From Stemphylium vesicarium (Eukaryota; Ascomycota; Dothideomycetes; Pleosporales; Pleosporaceae): 64,000 bases of DNA. Both the position numbers and the translations under genes were made by a program. The notes under the pieces are model-generated. The model was given only the letters and a program-made list of their open reading frames with translations. It did not search any database and was not told the origin of the DNA. This document shows, piece after piece, positions 1 through 10,049 of the stretch. Positions within the stretch are counted from its first letter, which is position 1; each line of letters opens with the position of its first letter. Location: positions 97,886 to 161,885 of the forward strand of contig QXCR01000061.1 of assembly GCA_004380135.1 (NCBI GenBank), in the 5' to 3' direction.

Positions 1-1
1 A

Positions 2-793
2 TGGGACTACATTGTCGTAAGCACAAAGGCCCTACCGGACGTAAGCGACGACTCGGCGATCCTAGAAGGCCTAGTTAGCGACAAGACAGCCATTGTGCTG
101 ATACAAAACGGCCTGGGCGTCGAAGACCCATATGCTCAGCGTTTCCCACAAGCGGCGATATGCTCAGCAGTCACAATAGCGACATGCGCCCAGCCCGAAC
201 ACGGCCAAATCAAGCACAACAGATGGACGCGGATAAACAGCGGACCCTACCTACCCCACCTCGACACCGGAGGCACCAAGGCCAGCGATGCACGCGTCAC
301 AGACCAAAACAACACATTCATCGCATTGCTCCAAGGCGGCGGAATCAAAGATGCCTCAGCCTACACCCACGCAAAGCTGCAGCTCGTCCGCTGGCACAAA
401 ATCGCCATCAACGCCTCCATGAACCCGACCTCCGTCCTCATCCTCTGTTCCCCAAACAACCTTATGTCGCAGGACCCCGAAGTGCAACGCCACCTCAAAG
501 GCGTCATGACCGAGATTCTTGAAACCGCGCCCAAAATCCTGGGCCAGCCTATGCCCAAGGACTTTGCCTCGCCGGATCAGATCATCCGGTCTACACTCAA
601 GAACACGAGCGGGAGCAAGCCGAGCATGGCGGTTGATTGGGAGGCGGGGAAGAGGATGGAGATTGAGGTTATATTGGGGAATCCGCTGAGGATTGCGAGG
701 GAGAGGGGGTTCGAGATGCCGAGGTTGCAGAGTCTGTATGCTATGGTTAGGATGGCGCAGGAGATTCGGGATCAGAAGAAGGGGAAGCTGTGA
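2..793 (+). CDS. 2-dehydropantoate 2-reductase (ketopantoate reductase), C-terminal part
   Basis: The reading frame is open from base 2, so the gene starts upstream of the window and only the C-terminal ~263 residues are present. The fragment opens in the Rossmann domain (DYIVVSTKALPDV, then VLIQNGLG, the usual dinucleotide-domain strands of the ApbA/PanE family). It continues into the all-helical C-terminal domain with the catalytic-type segment KLQLVRWHKIAINASMNP (the Lys and the Asn-Pro pair are typical) and the late motif GNPLRIARERGFEMP. The family reduces ketopantoate to pantoate with NADPH in pantothenate/CoA synthesis. Many fungal homologues are only loosely assigned to that reaction, so the exact substrate is inferred. 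The frame ends with TGA and no intron is apparent. Confidence 0.88.
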   Translation, partial: WDYIVVSTKALPDVSDDSAILEGLVSDKTAIVLIQNGLGVEDPYAQRFPQAAICSAVTIATCAQPEHGQIKHNRWTRINSGPYLPHLDTGGTKASDARVTDQNNTFIALLQGGGIKDASAYTHAKLQLVRWHKIAINASMNPTSVLILCSPNNLMSQDPEVQRHLKGVMTEILETAPKILGQPMPKDFASPDQIIRSTLKNTSGSKPSMAVDWEAGKRMEIEVILGNPLRIARERGFEMPRLQSLYAMVRMAQEIRDQKKGKL

Positions 794-1691
794 AATGGTT
801 TGAAATGATGTGTTTGTGGCTGTTTTGGTGGGTTTGTACATGTATATATGGGCCTGGAGTGGCTGGCATTGAGATTTTGGTTTATGTTTTTTGGTTGCCC
901 TTGTTGCGTATTTCCTGTGTCCTTTTTTTTTGAAGCCTTTGTCGTGTTGGATGAGGAGCTTGTTCATTATAGATGAGAGCGAGAATATAAGCAGAGAAGA
1001 CATGCGCTACTTACCCAACACCAATCAATTACTTCAAAATGCTTGGGCTTGGGTTTGCCCTATCTGGGCCGACGAGACGATTGGAACGGTGTATGGTTAC
1101 GTGTGGACACCCAGGATGCCTCGCCACCAGTCATATCATCGAGAATGGAATCGAATTTGCTCGTAGTGGGATTACAAGCATCCCATGATCCCGTGCCTTC
1201 ATCACTCAAAAGTCCAGAGTAGGGAGGGTTTCGAGGCAAGAGCCTAAACTAATTCAGCTGAGTGATTACAAGAAAGCAAGTGAGACCGAGAGAGGTCATG
1301 GTAGAGCTGCGATTAATTACTCAAGCTCAGCCTCTGATTCGCTGCGTTTTGGCTTTTCCAGGATTCTTGACCTATCTTCACCCCCAACCGCGGGTTGAAG
1401 GAGGCTAGAATATTTTTCGGCACGGGAAGGGGTTGGAAGCGATAGGGTTTTGGCCTAGAGAGGTGTGCGCGATGACAAGGGAGTAGATTATGCAATTGTG
1501 GGTGCAGGTAGGTGTGTTAGCTATGGATGGCGTCTCTTCGTTGTTGACGATGAAATTTTCCGGCTCCGCTCTAATTTTAAAAGGATGTAGAGGCAATATG
1601 ATCTTATCTGCATGGGCTGGGCTTTTTCTATCACTTTTCGTCTCGGTTTTGGGTAGAATTCAACGTGTTACTAGCTTCACGCGCAGATAAG
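794..1691. other. Intergenic, no gene recognised
   Basis: Only short frames without recognisable domains or plausible splice structure are present. It holds the 3' flank of the reductase gene; nothing else is supported. Confidence 0.5.
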
Positions 1692-2424
1692 ATGGACAGC
1701 TTTGATCCCAAGCAACATTATAGTGTGGAATAGATGCAGGAACAGCAGTAGCAGCTGGAGCAGCAATTTCTTAGAGAGTGGTTGCTATCGCAAGGAATGC
1801 CGATGCAGCAATATCTAATGAGCCAGATGCAAAACCGTTCTTTTCGGCTACAGGTGATGTCTGCGTCGCTGGTAAGGATGCGGAATGAGATTGCCCTGCT
1901 ACGACAACAACAACGGCAACAACGACAGGGATAGCAGCTAATACACAATGAATACCCGAGAAAATGCTGCAGCGGCAACAGTAGCGGTAACATCAGAGGC
2001 GACTGTAGCGACACATGATGCAACTGCCGCTCCCGCGACTTGCAGACTCTAGAAAACTACACCAGTACCCTTTGTTACCTTCGCCCAACAACATTTCGTA
2101 TCAAGATTATCAGCGTCAACATCAACAGCAGCAGCAGCATACTACCCAAAAAATTAACCAACAAGCCAACGGCTCTACGAGTCCCGCCAACCGTAGTCCC
2201 CCCCAGTCCGACCGATGAGGAATCACCGCCCGCCGAGCTACATACGTCTACACCAACAGTCTAATCTACACCAAATCAAGGGCACGCTCTGTCGACTTAT
2301 GAAGTACCGTCCCAGGCCCGATCAAGTCGCCCTAGACTATGACGAGACACGCTTGGGAGAACCCGCCGCCCAACTCGCCGCCACCGAACAAGCAGAGGAA
2401 GAGGCTGAGCAAGAGAGTGTCTAA
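1692..2424 (+). pseudogene. Decayed glutamine-rich gene remnant with RIP-type stops
   Basis: From an ATG at 1692 the frame reads a Gln/Met-rich protein (MDSFDPKQHYSVE, then QQFLREWLLSQGMP) broken only by TAG codons placed where CAG (Gln) would be expected. Near 1948 the coherent frame shifts by one and continues to 2424, again broken by single TAG/TAA codons in Gln-rich context. It ends in an acidic/Ala-Gln tail (ATEQAEEEAEQESV). The stops all fit C-to-T changes. The protein family is not recognised; coiled-coil-like Gln/Arg repeats near RQQQRQQRQ suggest a structural or transposon-associated protein. The frame change could be a lost intron or an indel. Confidence 0.4.
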
Positions 2425-3108
2425 GAAGCCAATCTATGCGGGATATGAGAGGGCAAGAAGGGCGAGATAGATGGCGCGGAATTTGGGTTAGATGAACGTC
2501 AAGGGTACAGATGGGACAGCGCTTCGGTATCAAGTGAATGAGTACACATATGCTGCCTCATGTTGTGAAAGGGTGGGGATTGGGAATAGTGTCCACGTTG
2601 TGCTAAAGCGTTGCCATACTTCAGGTTTGGTGCATACTGTGGAGTTAGCTTGGTTTAGTCCGCTTTTTGTGAAGTAAGCTTGACAGCTACAGAGGTGCCC
2701 ATTGGAGTAACTAGGTGTAAGTTGACTTCACATTGCTGCTGCGGGGGCGGACTCGACTTTGCTAACACTTGAGTACCCCACCAATTCTCGTTCTCTCAGA
2801 CCTATGCTCTAAAAAAAGGTCATTTTACTGCACCACACAATGCATTATCTTCTAGCTGTGATGCGAGCGTAGACTGCCTCAGGGTTTCAGCATTGTCTGT
2901 CCACCATGCTTCGCGCACGCGAATGGTCAAGATCGTTCACAGTGGGAATGTATTACCTCATGGACCTTTGGATCCTGTCTTTAGGTAACACTCGATCACG
3001 ATGTATGTGCTGCAAAAATTGCAGCTTGATCGTATTAAAGTTAAATCTTCTAGTAACATCTAGTATACCCTACTAATTTTAGATCTTAATTTTAACGGTG
3101 TGTGGATG
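2425..3108. other. Gene-free AT-rich stretch
   Basis: No open frame with recognisable content. Composition becomes AT-rich with TA-rich motifs typical of RIP-affected DNA towards the right end. Confidence 0.4.
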
Positions 3109-3242
3109 GTAGGACTGCGTTGTCATTGCATAGCTACGAAGGAGAGCAGCTATATACGTGTGTGGGATGATAAAGTGTGGTAGCGATAGCCGTACCTAAC
3201 TTATACCGGAGTGGATCTTGACAATGTCCAAACCATGACATC
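3109..3242 (+). repeat. Dispersed repeat, copy 1 (inverted relative to 9361-9498)
   Basis: About 130 bp here match the reverse complement of 9361-9498. The core GTGTGGGATGATAAAGTGTG is identical, and the surroundings are the same apart from scattered mostly C/T and G/A differences. The two copies enclose about 6.1 kb that includes the GNAT and PEP-mutase-like genes. No coding content is seen. Confidence 0.75.
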
Positions 3243-3383
3243 TAAAGTCTATCGTGTCGCTAAGTCCCTCCTTTATCTAGTTAGTAACTCTCTATACGAT
3301 GCTTATTGGGGCCTAGGTATAGATAAATGGTCCCCTATTATCACTCGCATCACTGTTTAAGCTTATTAACTCCTTACTAGTTA

Positions 3384-3896
3384 ACGTGTTCCACCAGTAA
3401 GCTGGCTACCCCAAAACCCACCAAAAATCACAAAAATCGCACCTCTAGATCTTAACAACTATAAGGTAGAAAGCCTTTGTGTTATAATATAAGCTTCATA
3501 TACTCTTTTATAGATATATATTAGCGTCTTAAAGTTTATAGCTAAGCCATTATTGTCAGGATGCAGCCCTGCACCACTACGCCATGCGACCAAAAGGTAC
3601 GTATGATCAGTGAACTACTGATCATGGTGCAGGATAGTATATATTGTCATCTGGCCTGACACGGCCTGGCAATTATTAAGAAAGTAGATTTCATAGGCTT
3701 AGAAACAGCTAAAATCTAATACATTAAGGACAACATATTAAAACTCACCTATACCAAGATAGTAAACTATAAATGTCTAATAAGAGCTACAGTCAAAATA
3801 CTATACATTTCTACTTAGTTGTTGTTAAGATCCAGAGGTGCATTTTTCGTGATTTTTGGTGGGTTTTGGGGTGGCCAGCTTACTGGTAGAACACGT
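3384..3896. mobile_element. 513-bp non-autonomous TIR element (Tc1/mariner-type, TA-flanked)
   Basis: The two ends are inverted copies of about 76 bp: the left starts ACGTGTTCCACCAGTAAGCT and the right, reverse-complemented, starts ACGTGTTCTACCAGTAAGCT. Differences are few and mostly transitions. TA dinucleotides flank both ends (3382-3383 and 3897-3898), as expected for the TA target duplication of Tc1/mariner/pogo elements. No transposase frame is present, so it is a MITE or a deletion derivative. Confidence 0.8.
3555..3660. repeat. Fold-back structure inside the TIR element
   Basis: The outer ends GTCAGG and CCTGAC are inverted, an inner pair CCTGCACCA / TGGTGCAGG is inverted, and the centre is a perfect hairpin (TGATCAGT at 3604-3611, ACTGATCA at 3617-3624, 5-base loop). 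It may be a second small fold-back element nested in the TIR element. Confidence 0.5.
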
Positions 3897-4412
3897 TATA
3901 GGCTCACTTCTCGCTATTGTGGCTCGATAGCGAATCGTCTCTAGTCAATGCAGACCATTACAAGCCGTACTATGTGACATCGGGTGTATCTAGTATTTAT
4001 CTATTCTTATTCCTGACAGCAATATATACATATATATCTGTAACACCCAGGCCGAAGGCATGCAGTTGGAAGAATTTGGTCCCAACATGTTTGCTTCTTG
4101 CACTCGCGCCTTGGCCAAGGCTCATGCTCTTAATTTGCGCTTTGCGCAGGGGAAGACTGGCAAAGATTATTCCCCTTACTACCATCCTACCTAGTGTAGT
4201 AATAAAGAGCTATCTCCCACGATTCTATCGCAGTGTGAAGCGAATACTATTGCCTATAACTGCCCCTCACAATATCTCCTTATAGCGCACTTATAAACTA
4301 GAGATTATAGTCTAAATTAATAGAGATAGAAAGAATTTAGTAGTAATATACTTCTTATATAAAGGCCTATGTAATCTCTAGTATCTCTATCTTATTTGTT
4401 AGAATTAGTATA

Positions 4413-4593
4413 TGTGATGGGCTACGCCCTAAGAGTGGGCTATGCTAAAGCCTGAGAGTCAAGAGACCTCAGATGACGATGATAAGTACTGACTACACCA
4501 AGACAATACCTATGCTTTGTTGTCTTGTGCCAGCCTTTTGGCCAAATGGGCGTACTGAGTCGTCGTACGCTGGGCTGTCGCCCGCCCATTACA
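4413..4593. mobile_element. Solo-LTR-like element, 181 bp, with 5-bp target duplication
   Basis: The segment starts TGTGATGGGC and ends GCCCATTACA, giving 10-bp inverted termini in a TG...CA frame. The 5-bp sequence GTATA lies directly on both sides (4408-4412 and 4594-4598). A 5-bp duplication with TG/CA ends fits a solo LTR left by recombination. A very small TIR element is the alternative. There is no coding content. Confidence 0.65.
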
Positions 4594-4598
4594 GTATA

Positions 4599-6209
4599 AC
4601 TCTTTTACTTAGGTAATCCTTTACTACTATTAGGTTAGAGTTCCTTTAGAACAATGGTAGGCCCTTGATGAAGTCTATAGTAAGGTGTTGCCACGTACGG
4701 TTAATGTCACAGTTTAGGGTCTCTCCTGCTCTGCATCTGCAGTCGCAACTCACCTTTGGTAAAGGCGCGATACCTATCTAGGACTAGTACTGTTTACGGT
4801 CACTCACCCATGTATACTGTTCGTAGCTTCATACAAATACAACCTTAATTTAATCCTTAAATTCTCATTGCCCGCAATACCCAACAAGTACAGTATAGAA
4901 GGAAAGTGATCGAGCCAAGAGTGCTCAATATACAAGGAGGCGAGACGCGAAGGCCTGCCAAGAGAACTCCCAATCATCGCTTCGGAATCGGAGTAGGCCA
5001 CTAATATGATGCGGGGAAGGCAATGCCGCAGATTGCTCTTGTCAACCAACGGCAGGCGTAGGGCCTGCGAAGTCGGGCTGTTTCATCGGGTTCCACTCGC
5101 ACTCACTGCTCACCTGGGCGATCTCGTGGCAGGAAAAGACAAGCCAGCTAGCCGAAAGAGGAATGAAAAGTCATGATAAGGCTATATTGGCAGGCTGGGG
5201 AGACAGGCGCGAATACATGGGCCAGTGCGGTTGTTTTTGTTGAGGTTGCGCGGTTACGTCAGGGGTGTTGCGGATGAAGGAAGAGCCAGGTACGCTTGGG
5301 AAGTCACCATCTATGGCGCGAGACCAAGAGGAAGGCGTGGGCAAGACATGATATAGCGATGGCGGCGCCTATATTTGTCAGGTGCCGCTCCAGGTGATCT
5401 TGGTGATCAATCCATTCAGAGGTGTGACGCACTCGCAAACAACTTCAGGAAACACGCTTCGCCAACGCACATGGACGGAAATCTCCTGCTAATCAGCCCG
5501 TGTTTATCTGGTCCTCTAGACGCGCCCGGGACAGCTGGCCCTTGCGACTCACGGTATTGCTAGGCATCTTCACTTCTTCAACTTTGTCTGCTCCTTGAGA
5601 GATTTTCCATCCAAAATTCTTCTCATCGTCCTCTTTGTCTTCCAGTCCATGTCCATGTCGTGTTTGATCATGATCTGGGTGGCCATAGCGTGACTCAAAT
5701 GCGACTGATCGGGCTTCATGTTGCGCATCATTCCTTAATGAACGCTGTAAATCTTAGAATATCAGAAAGGCTGTCAACCGCTAAAACGCGAAATCAGACT
5801 GGGCAGAGGGGCTCCAGGAGCGCTTCTGTAGCCCGGACGCAGGTTTTTGTACAGTATTTGCAATACACATTAACCAGACTGCGCATGACCGTAGGGCACA
5901 CAGAGTCTTCGCTGACAGGGGTTCGGATAAGGGTAGAGTCGAAGTCACTGTGTGACTCTTGGGGCAATACGGAGGGTGCGGATGGTTGCGATTTGATAGT
6001 CAGCTACGATACAGCTGAGCTTTCAGGCACACGCAGAGGAAGAAGGCTGACGAATACTGCCAAGGTATGGGCGTACACGATCGCGGGCTATCAGCGCCCT
6101 CGACCTCAGAGTGCTGTCTGAGCCTTCTTGTTTGGCCTCGTCATCAGGACAAAATACGGAGATATATAAATTGGAATCTGCAGGTGAAGTCGTAATACAC
6201 ATCAGTTTC
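4599..6209. other. Intergenic, no gene recognised
   Basis: Several short frames occur on both strands (the longest, about 150 codons at 5660-6121, begins with GTG), but none shows a domain, signal peptide or convincing start. It includes the 3' flank of the GNAT gene. Confidence 0.45.
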
Positions 6210-6944
6210 CTATGACTCCCTCATCTCTTGCAACGTCTTCTTCTGCCTCCCTTCGCTATCAAAGTTATCTGGATGTAGCCACTTCTCCATCCCACTCTTG
6301 ACATCCTCCCACTCAAAATCCACAATCGAATACCAGTTTGTGTCGCGATTGCGACCGCGAACAATCAAATGCTGCCTGAACGTGCCCTCGTACTTGAATC
6401 CCAAGCGCTCTGCTGCCCGTCGCGAGGGATGATTAAGACTATTGCACTTCCATTCATACCTCCTAAACCCCAGCGTCTCGAACACATACTTGGCGAGTAG
6501 ATACATGGCCTCCGTGGCTGCGGGTGTGCGCTGCAACGCTGGCGTGTACTGTACATTTCCCACCTCAATGACGCGGTTCGGAAGATCCATGCGCATCAGA
6601 TCGACCATACCAACAGGCTTGGAACTTCCGTCCTGGAGGTTGTTGCGGAGGATGGTGTACGTCCAGGGATGCGTTGTTGCTGCTTTGACTGTTAGGCTGG
6701 CGCGGAGCTCCTCGGCAGATTTGGGATGCGCGTCGAAGATGAAATCGAAGAGCGAGGCATTTGCGTCTCCTTTTATAAGCTCGTATAGGTCTGCTGCGTG
6801 GTCGGGATGCACCGGCACGATGGTTACGTACTGCCCGGACAGCTTGATGTCTTTGTTCGGGGGCGAAGCGGGTGTGTCGGATACTAATCGCCCGAGGCGC
6901 TCGTCGTTTGCGGAAGTTGACATTATTGTGATGAGAAGGGTCAA
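6210..6944 (-). CDS. GNAT-family N-acetyltransferase (RimJ/RimL-like)
   Basis: A single-exon frame of 244 codons. The first ATG gives MTLLITIMSTS; a second in-frame ATG (at 6923) gives a protein seven residues shorter and may be the true start. After a ~30-residue lead comes the small-molecule acetyltransferase fold: SGQYVTIVPVHPDHAADLYE (beta1-alpha1), then VGMVDLMRMD, then VIEVGNVQYTPALQRTPAAT (acetyl-CoA-binding region). The C-terminal block RRAAERLGFKYEGTFRQHL is characteristic of the Acetyltransf_3 type. The likely reaction is acetyl transfer from acetyl-CoA to an amine or protein N-terminus; the substrate cannot be told. The protein is probably cytosolic: no signal or membrane segment is seen. 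Confidence 0.85.
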   Translation of the reverse strand: MTLLITIMSTSANDERLGRLVSDTPASPPNKDIKLSGQYVTIVPVHPDHAADLYELIKGDANASLFDFIFDAHPKSAEELRASLTVKAATTHPWTYTILRNNLQDGSSKPVGMVDLMRMDLPNRVIEVGNVQYTPALQRTPAATEAMYLLAKYVFETLGFRRYEWKCNSLNHPSRRAAERLGFKYEGTFRQHLIVRGRNRDTNWYSIVDFEWEDVKSGMEKWLHPDNFDSEGRQKKTLQEMRES

Positions 6945-7745
6945 TGACGTTGCTGAGCGTATGAGGTTTGATCGATCCTTGATGTTTTTATACTACTCTG
7001 GGATTGAGTCAAGACCGCAGATAGAGTATGACTGTTCCGGAGGATGGATGGTGGGGCGGCCTTCAGCGGCGATTATATCGGCGTTTATCGCGTCTACGAG
7101 CACCATGGAACGCTGCTGGCGTCTTTGTCAACATCACATGAATCTGGTGTTCTGGCATGGCATTCTGGATGTCACAAATGCCTCCCGACTGTCAAGGGCA
7201 CTTTGACAGCGTACAACCTTTCCTATCAGGGGGCCTTTGGCCGAACCAAGCCAGCGCATCTCAATGCTAGTACGGTCATCTCCATTCTCAATGCATCTCT
7301 CGATGACAAGCACAAATAAGAAGAGTCAGACGGCAGCCGGTAGTAGAAAGCACCGACAATCTGTGGTCACTCTACTCCGTGCCACTGTTCCTCAGATGGA
7401 GCCTTTCCTAAAACGACAAGTCCAGCCGAAGCGCCTTGCATTTGGATCCCTCGTGGAACGACGCATCTTGCTCAGACCTGTCCTCATACTGAGAAACCTC
7501 GGGCGGTGGGATGCCTAAGCCGGATATTGACGGCGGTGACTCGCTGTTTCGTCTCAGTGGTCAGTTTGGGAGCAACAGAAAGCTCAACAAGTTCACAAAG
7601 TCTACGCGTATCGCGTATATGAATACATCAAGACTCGCCATTATCTGTGTGAACAATGCACCAGCTGCTTCAGTTTTCTCTCCATCCTTGAGCAAACCTC
7701 AATACCGCCTTTTCAACAAAGTCTTAATTGACAATCCAACTTGTT
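6945..7745. other. Intergenic between GNAT and PEP-mutase-like genes
   Basis: No supported gene. It contains one copy of a short dispersed repeat (7257-7350, listed separately). The flanking genes are divergently transcribed, so promoters of both should lie here. Confidence 0.45.
7257..7350 (+). repeat. Short dispersed repeat, copy 1
   Basis: The segment around CATCTCCATTCTCAATGC and AAGAGTCAGACGGCAGCC is similar to 44500-44610 and, more weakly, to 51150-51245. All three share the order (T)CAATGC..AC..TC.TC..CTCAA.GC..CTCTC.A and, in the first two, the CAGACGGCAG block. The nature of the repeat is unknown. Confidence 0.6.
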
Positions 7746-8549
7746 ATGTCTTCTTCGCCACTGAACGCCCTTGCGCAACAACTCAAAGCCCTCCACGCAC
7801 CAGGTAAACCCCTGGTTTTGACGAATGTCTGGGACGCGATAAGTGCATCCGCCATCGCCTCTCTTCCTAGTACGAAGGCGCTCGCGACAGCAAGTGCCGC
7901 TATCGCTGCCGCTTCAGGCTTGTCCGATGACGATCTGACCCTCGACGTCAACTTGCGTGCCGTGGAGATTATCGCCAAAGTAGCAGCTGCACACAACCTC
8001 CCACTGACTGTGGATCTGCAGGACGGATTTGGTGGCCAGCTGGAGGAGGCCGTGAAGCGGGTCGTTGCTTTGGGAGCGACAGGTATAAACCTGGAAGACT
8101 ACGGACGCGAAATCGATGGTCTCTACGGCATAGATGAGCAGTGCCACCGCATAAGTCGCGCTGTGGTCGTTGCCAGCGATAACGGCGTCGCCGATTTTGT
8201 TGTCAATGCTCGTACAGACGCGCTCTTTGCGGGCGAAGGAATCGAGGATGCTATCAAGCGTGGACAGCGATACCTAGACGCTGGCGCATGGAATGTTTTC
8301 GTATGGGGCGGACCAAGCAAGAAGGGCTGGGGTAGGGATGAGGTGGAAAAGGTGTGTCGGGCCTTCGATGGCCGATTGAATGTGATCCTGATCAGGATAC
8401 GCGAGGACGGCCTGACCGTCAAGGATCTAGAGGACATTGGGGTTGCAAGGATTAGTGTCGGTCCTCAATTGATGTATCGATCGAAGGCATTGATGGCGGA
8501 AGAAGCTCAAAAAATACTTGATGGAAGATCCAGCGCGGTTGAGCTTTGA
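7746..8549 (+). CDS. Isocitrate lyase / PEP phosphonomutase superfamily protein
   Basis: A single-exon frame. The ATG at 7746 (MSSSPLNALAQQLKALHAPG) is chosen because the upstream in-frame codon is TTG. The ~267 residues form the PEP-mutase-type TIM barrel: PLVLTNVWDAISA near the N-terminus, VDLQDGFG (metal-binding Asp region), GATGINLEDYGRE (the family's GxNLED motif), VVNARTDALFAGEG, and late DIGVARISVGPQ. The KKCGH-type catalytic loop of true isocitrate lyases is absent, so a 2-methylisocitrate-lyase-like, oxaloacetate-hydrolase-like or phosphonomutase-like C-C or P-C bond reaction on a small carboxylate is likely; the substrate is not determinable. No targeting signal is seen. Confidence 0.85.
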   Translation: MSSSPLNALAQQLKALHAPGKPLVLTNVWDAISASAIASLPSTKALATASAAIAAASGLSDDDLTLDVNLRAVEIIAKVAAAHNLPLTVDLQDGFGGQLEEAVKRVVALGATGINLEDYGREIDGLYGIDEQCHRISRAVVVASDNGVADFVVNARTDALFAGEGIEDAIKRGQRYLDAGAWNVFVWGGPSKKGWGRDEVEKVCRAFDGRLNVILIRIREDGLTVKDLEDIGVARISVGPQLMYRSKALMAEEAQKILDGRSSAVEL

Positions 8550-8929
8550 GGGCAGTCCCGGTACATCTTTGCAGTTTGCCACCTGGCCTTTGTCTATATC
8601 CCAGCCGTCTTTAAACCGCGAACACGTGTGTAGACAAAGCGTTCAAAGGAGCGCCGCACTCGTTGTGCGTGCCAATGGCGATCAACTTTAGCATATCAAG
8701 AGAAGTTTAGCTGATGATGCATGAATCGGTTGCCGGATAGTGCCGGAACGCGGGACCAGATTGGCAGCTTGGACATAGCCAAGGCTGCACTAAGCACTGA
8801 GAGGCTGTATCTCCTCTAGCTGGATGTACATGCGCGCATGTTCAAAGTCAAGATGTTGATGGCGAAAGAAGCGTGATGGGGCCTGCCTAAGGAAGTTAAG
8901 ACGGATGTCGATTTTGGAAGGTGGGGTCG
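8550..8929. other. 3' flank of the PEP-mutase-like gene
   Basis: No gene or repeat is recognised in this stretch. Confidence 0.4.
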
Positions 8930-8934
8930 GGCGC

Positions 8935-9123
8935 TGTTGGGGATTGCGTGCAGGAAGAATTGAACGATTGAACTGCAGTTCTATTGTATGTTGCTTTGAA
9001 GAACGTATATAGTAGGAAAGCGGTGAGGTATAGAGCAGCGCTGAGGTGTACTACGTGGTACAGCAGTGGAGACATGAAACTGTGATACGTGATACAAGAG
9101 GAAAGACTCCAAAAACCGTGACA
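8935..9123 (+). mobile_element. Solo LTR, family A copy 1, with GGCGC target duplication
   Basis: The element starts TGTTGGGGATTGCGTGCAGG and ends AAACCGTGACA (TG...CA). It is bordered by the 5-bp direct repeat GGCGC at 8930-8934 and 9124-9128. Two further copies lie at 16725-16905 (full length) and 17275-17363 (truncated). The internal retrotransposon is absent here, so this is a solo LTR. Orientation is arbitrary. Confidence 0.85.
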
Positions 9124-9360
9124 GGCGCCTTAGTATCACATAACATCTTTCTCTAATACCTATAGACCGCTCTCTATTATCTTGGCACCTATGATAGAGT
9201 CTATAATACTTAAGATTTATTAACTTCTAATTATAATTCAACGCTATCTCTATAAACGCGTATAATTTACTCCACGGGCGAGTCGCCCACTTAAAATCCC
9301 TAACAAAATCTGAAACTATAGAGATCTAGATCTTAAGATCTACTTATTAGAATATCTTAA

Positions 9361-9498
9361 AATTTATAACGGTTCGGACCTTGCCAAGGTCCACTCCGTT
9401 ACAAGTTGGGTACGGCTATTGCTACCACACTTTATCATCCCACACACGTTTATAGCTGCTCTCCTTCGTAGCTATACAATGACAGCGCAGTCCTCCCC
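9361..9498 (-). repeat. Dispersed repeat, copy 2 (inverted relative to 3109-3242)
   Basis: Reverse complement of the copy at 3109-3242. It also contains a local hairpin: GGACCTTG at ~9374 pairs with CAAGGTCC, flanked by AACGG/CCGTT. The AT-rich DNA just to the left (9129-9360) holds no gene. Confidence 0.7.
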
Positions 9499-9847
9499 CT
9501 CTGCTCACACCATTACATAAGTGCACTAGTGAGTTTTGTTGGTAGTTGCCGGGTGCTACCCGCCGCAGTTTCCGCCCGTATAAAGAAAGACTAAAGAGGT
9601 GAATGGCCAGTCCAAGAACTCATCTGCGATGCTCCCCCCTCCCCGCAGACTTTTGCGCTCGACGCTTGCGGTGGGTAAAATGCCGATATCGGACCATATC
9701 AATAGTATAAGAAGAAAAAGGGAGGGAGGGCATCGTCACAGATATTTCATGTGGATGCGACGGGTTGGGGACGCGAAATGTGGGTATATACAGTCATCCT
9801 ACCCCTATCGCAATAGATGAAGTGTCGCGGTTATGAGGAGAAGCAGA

Positions 9848-10049
9848 TCACGTGCTGGTGTTCTAGTGCAGCTTCCTCCCTTATCAAGTACCTCTTACCT
9901 CAGCTGTATCATAGAAACGTCATGTAAACAGACCCTGCTGCTGGCCCTCTTAAGGTCCGCACGAGCAGCAGAACACAACAATACACTTCATACTCTCACT
10001 ACTGCTTCGCGCAGTTACACTTTGATTTGCTACATTCTACACCGCAATA
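9848..10049 (+). repeat. Dispersed repeat family B, copy 1
   Basis: About 200 bp matching 18587-18801 in direct orientation, from TCACGTGC to CTACACCGCAATA. A long near-identical block includes CTACTGCTTCGCGCAGTT-like sequence and AACACAACAATACACTTCAT. It could be a solo LTR or a transposon end, but no target duplication was found, so it is left as a repeat. Confidence 0.75.

Noticed and set aside
356..1003. 215-codon minus-strand frame at the left edge
   Set aside because: It overlaps the ketopantoate reductase on the other strand and has no recognisable content.
3556..3660. Possible tRNA or small structured RNA at the hairpin
   Set aside because: The stem is short and perfect without cloverleaf or known RNA features; it fits a transposon fold-back better.
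5660..6121. 153-codon plus-strand frame as a gene
   Set aside because: It starts with GTG, has no domain, signal or membrane segment, and an amino-acid mix typical of chance frames.
6442..7206. 254-codon plus-strand frame
   Set aside because: It is the antisense shadow of the GNAT gene; the minus-strand frame carries the domain.
9265..9300. Another Fot1 terminal repeat (GGGCGAGTCGCCCAC)
   Set aside because: It resembles the box at 15072, but no second box or opposite end was found, so a relic cannot be supported.
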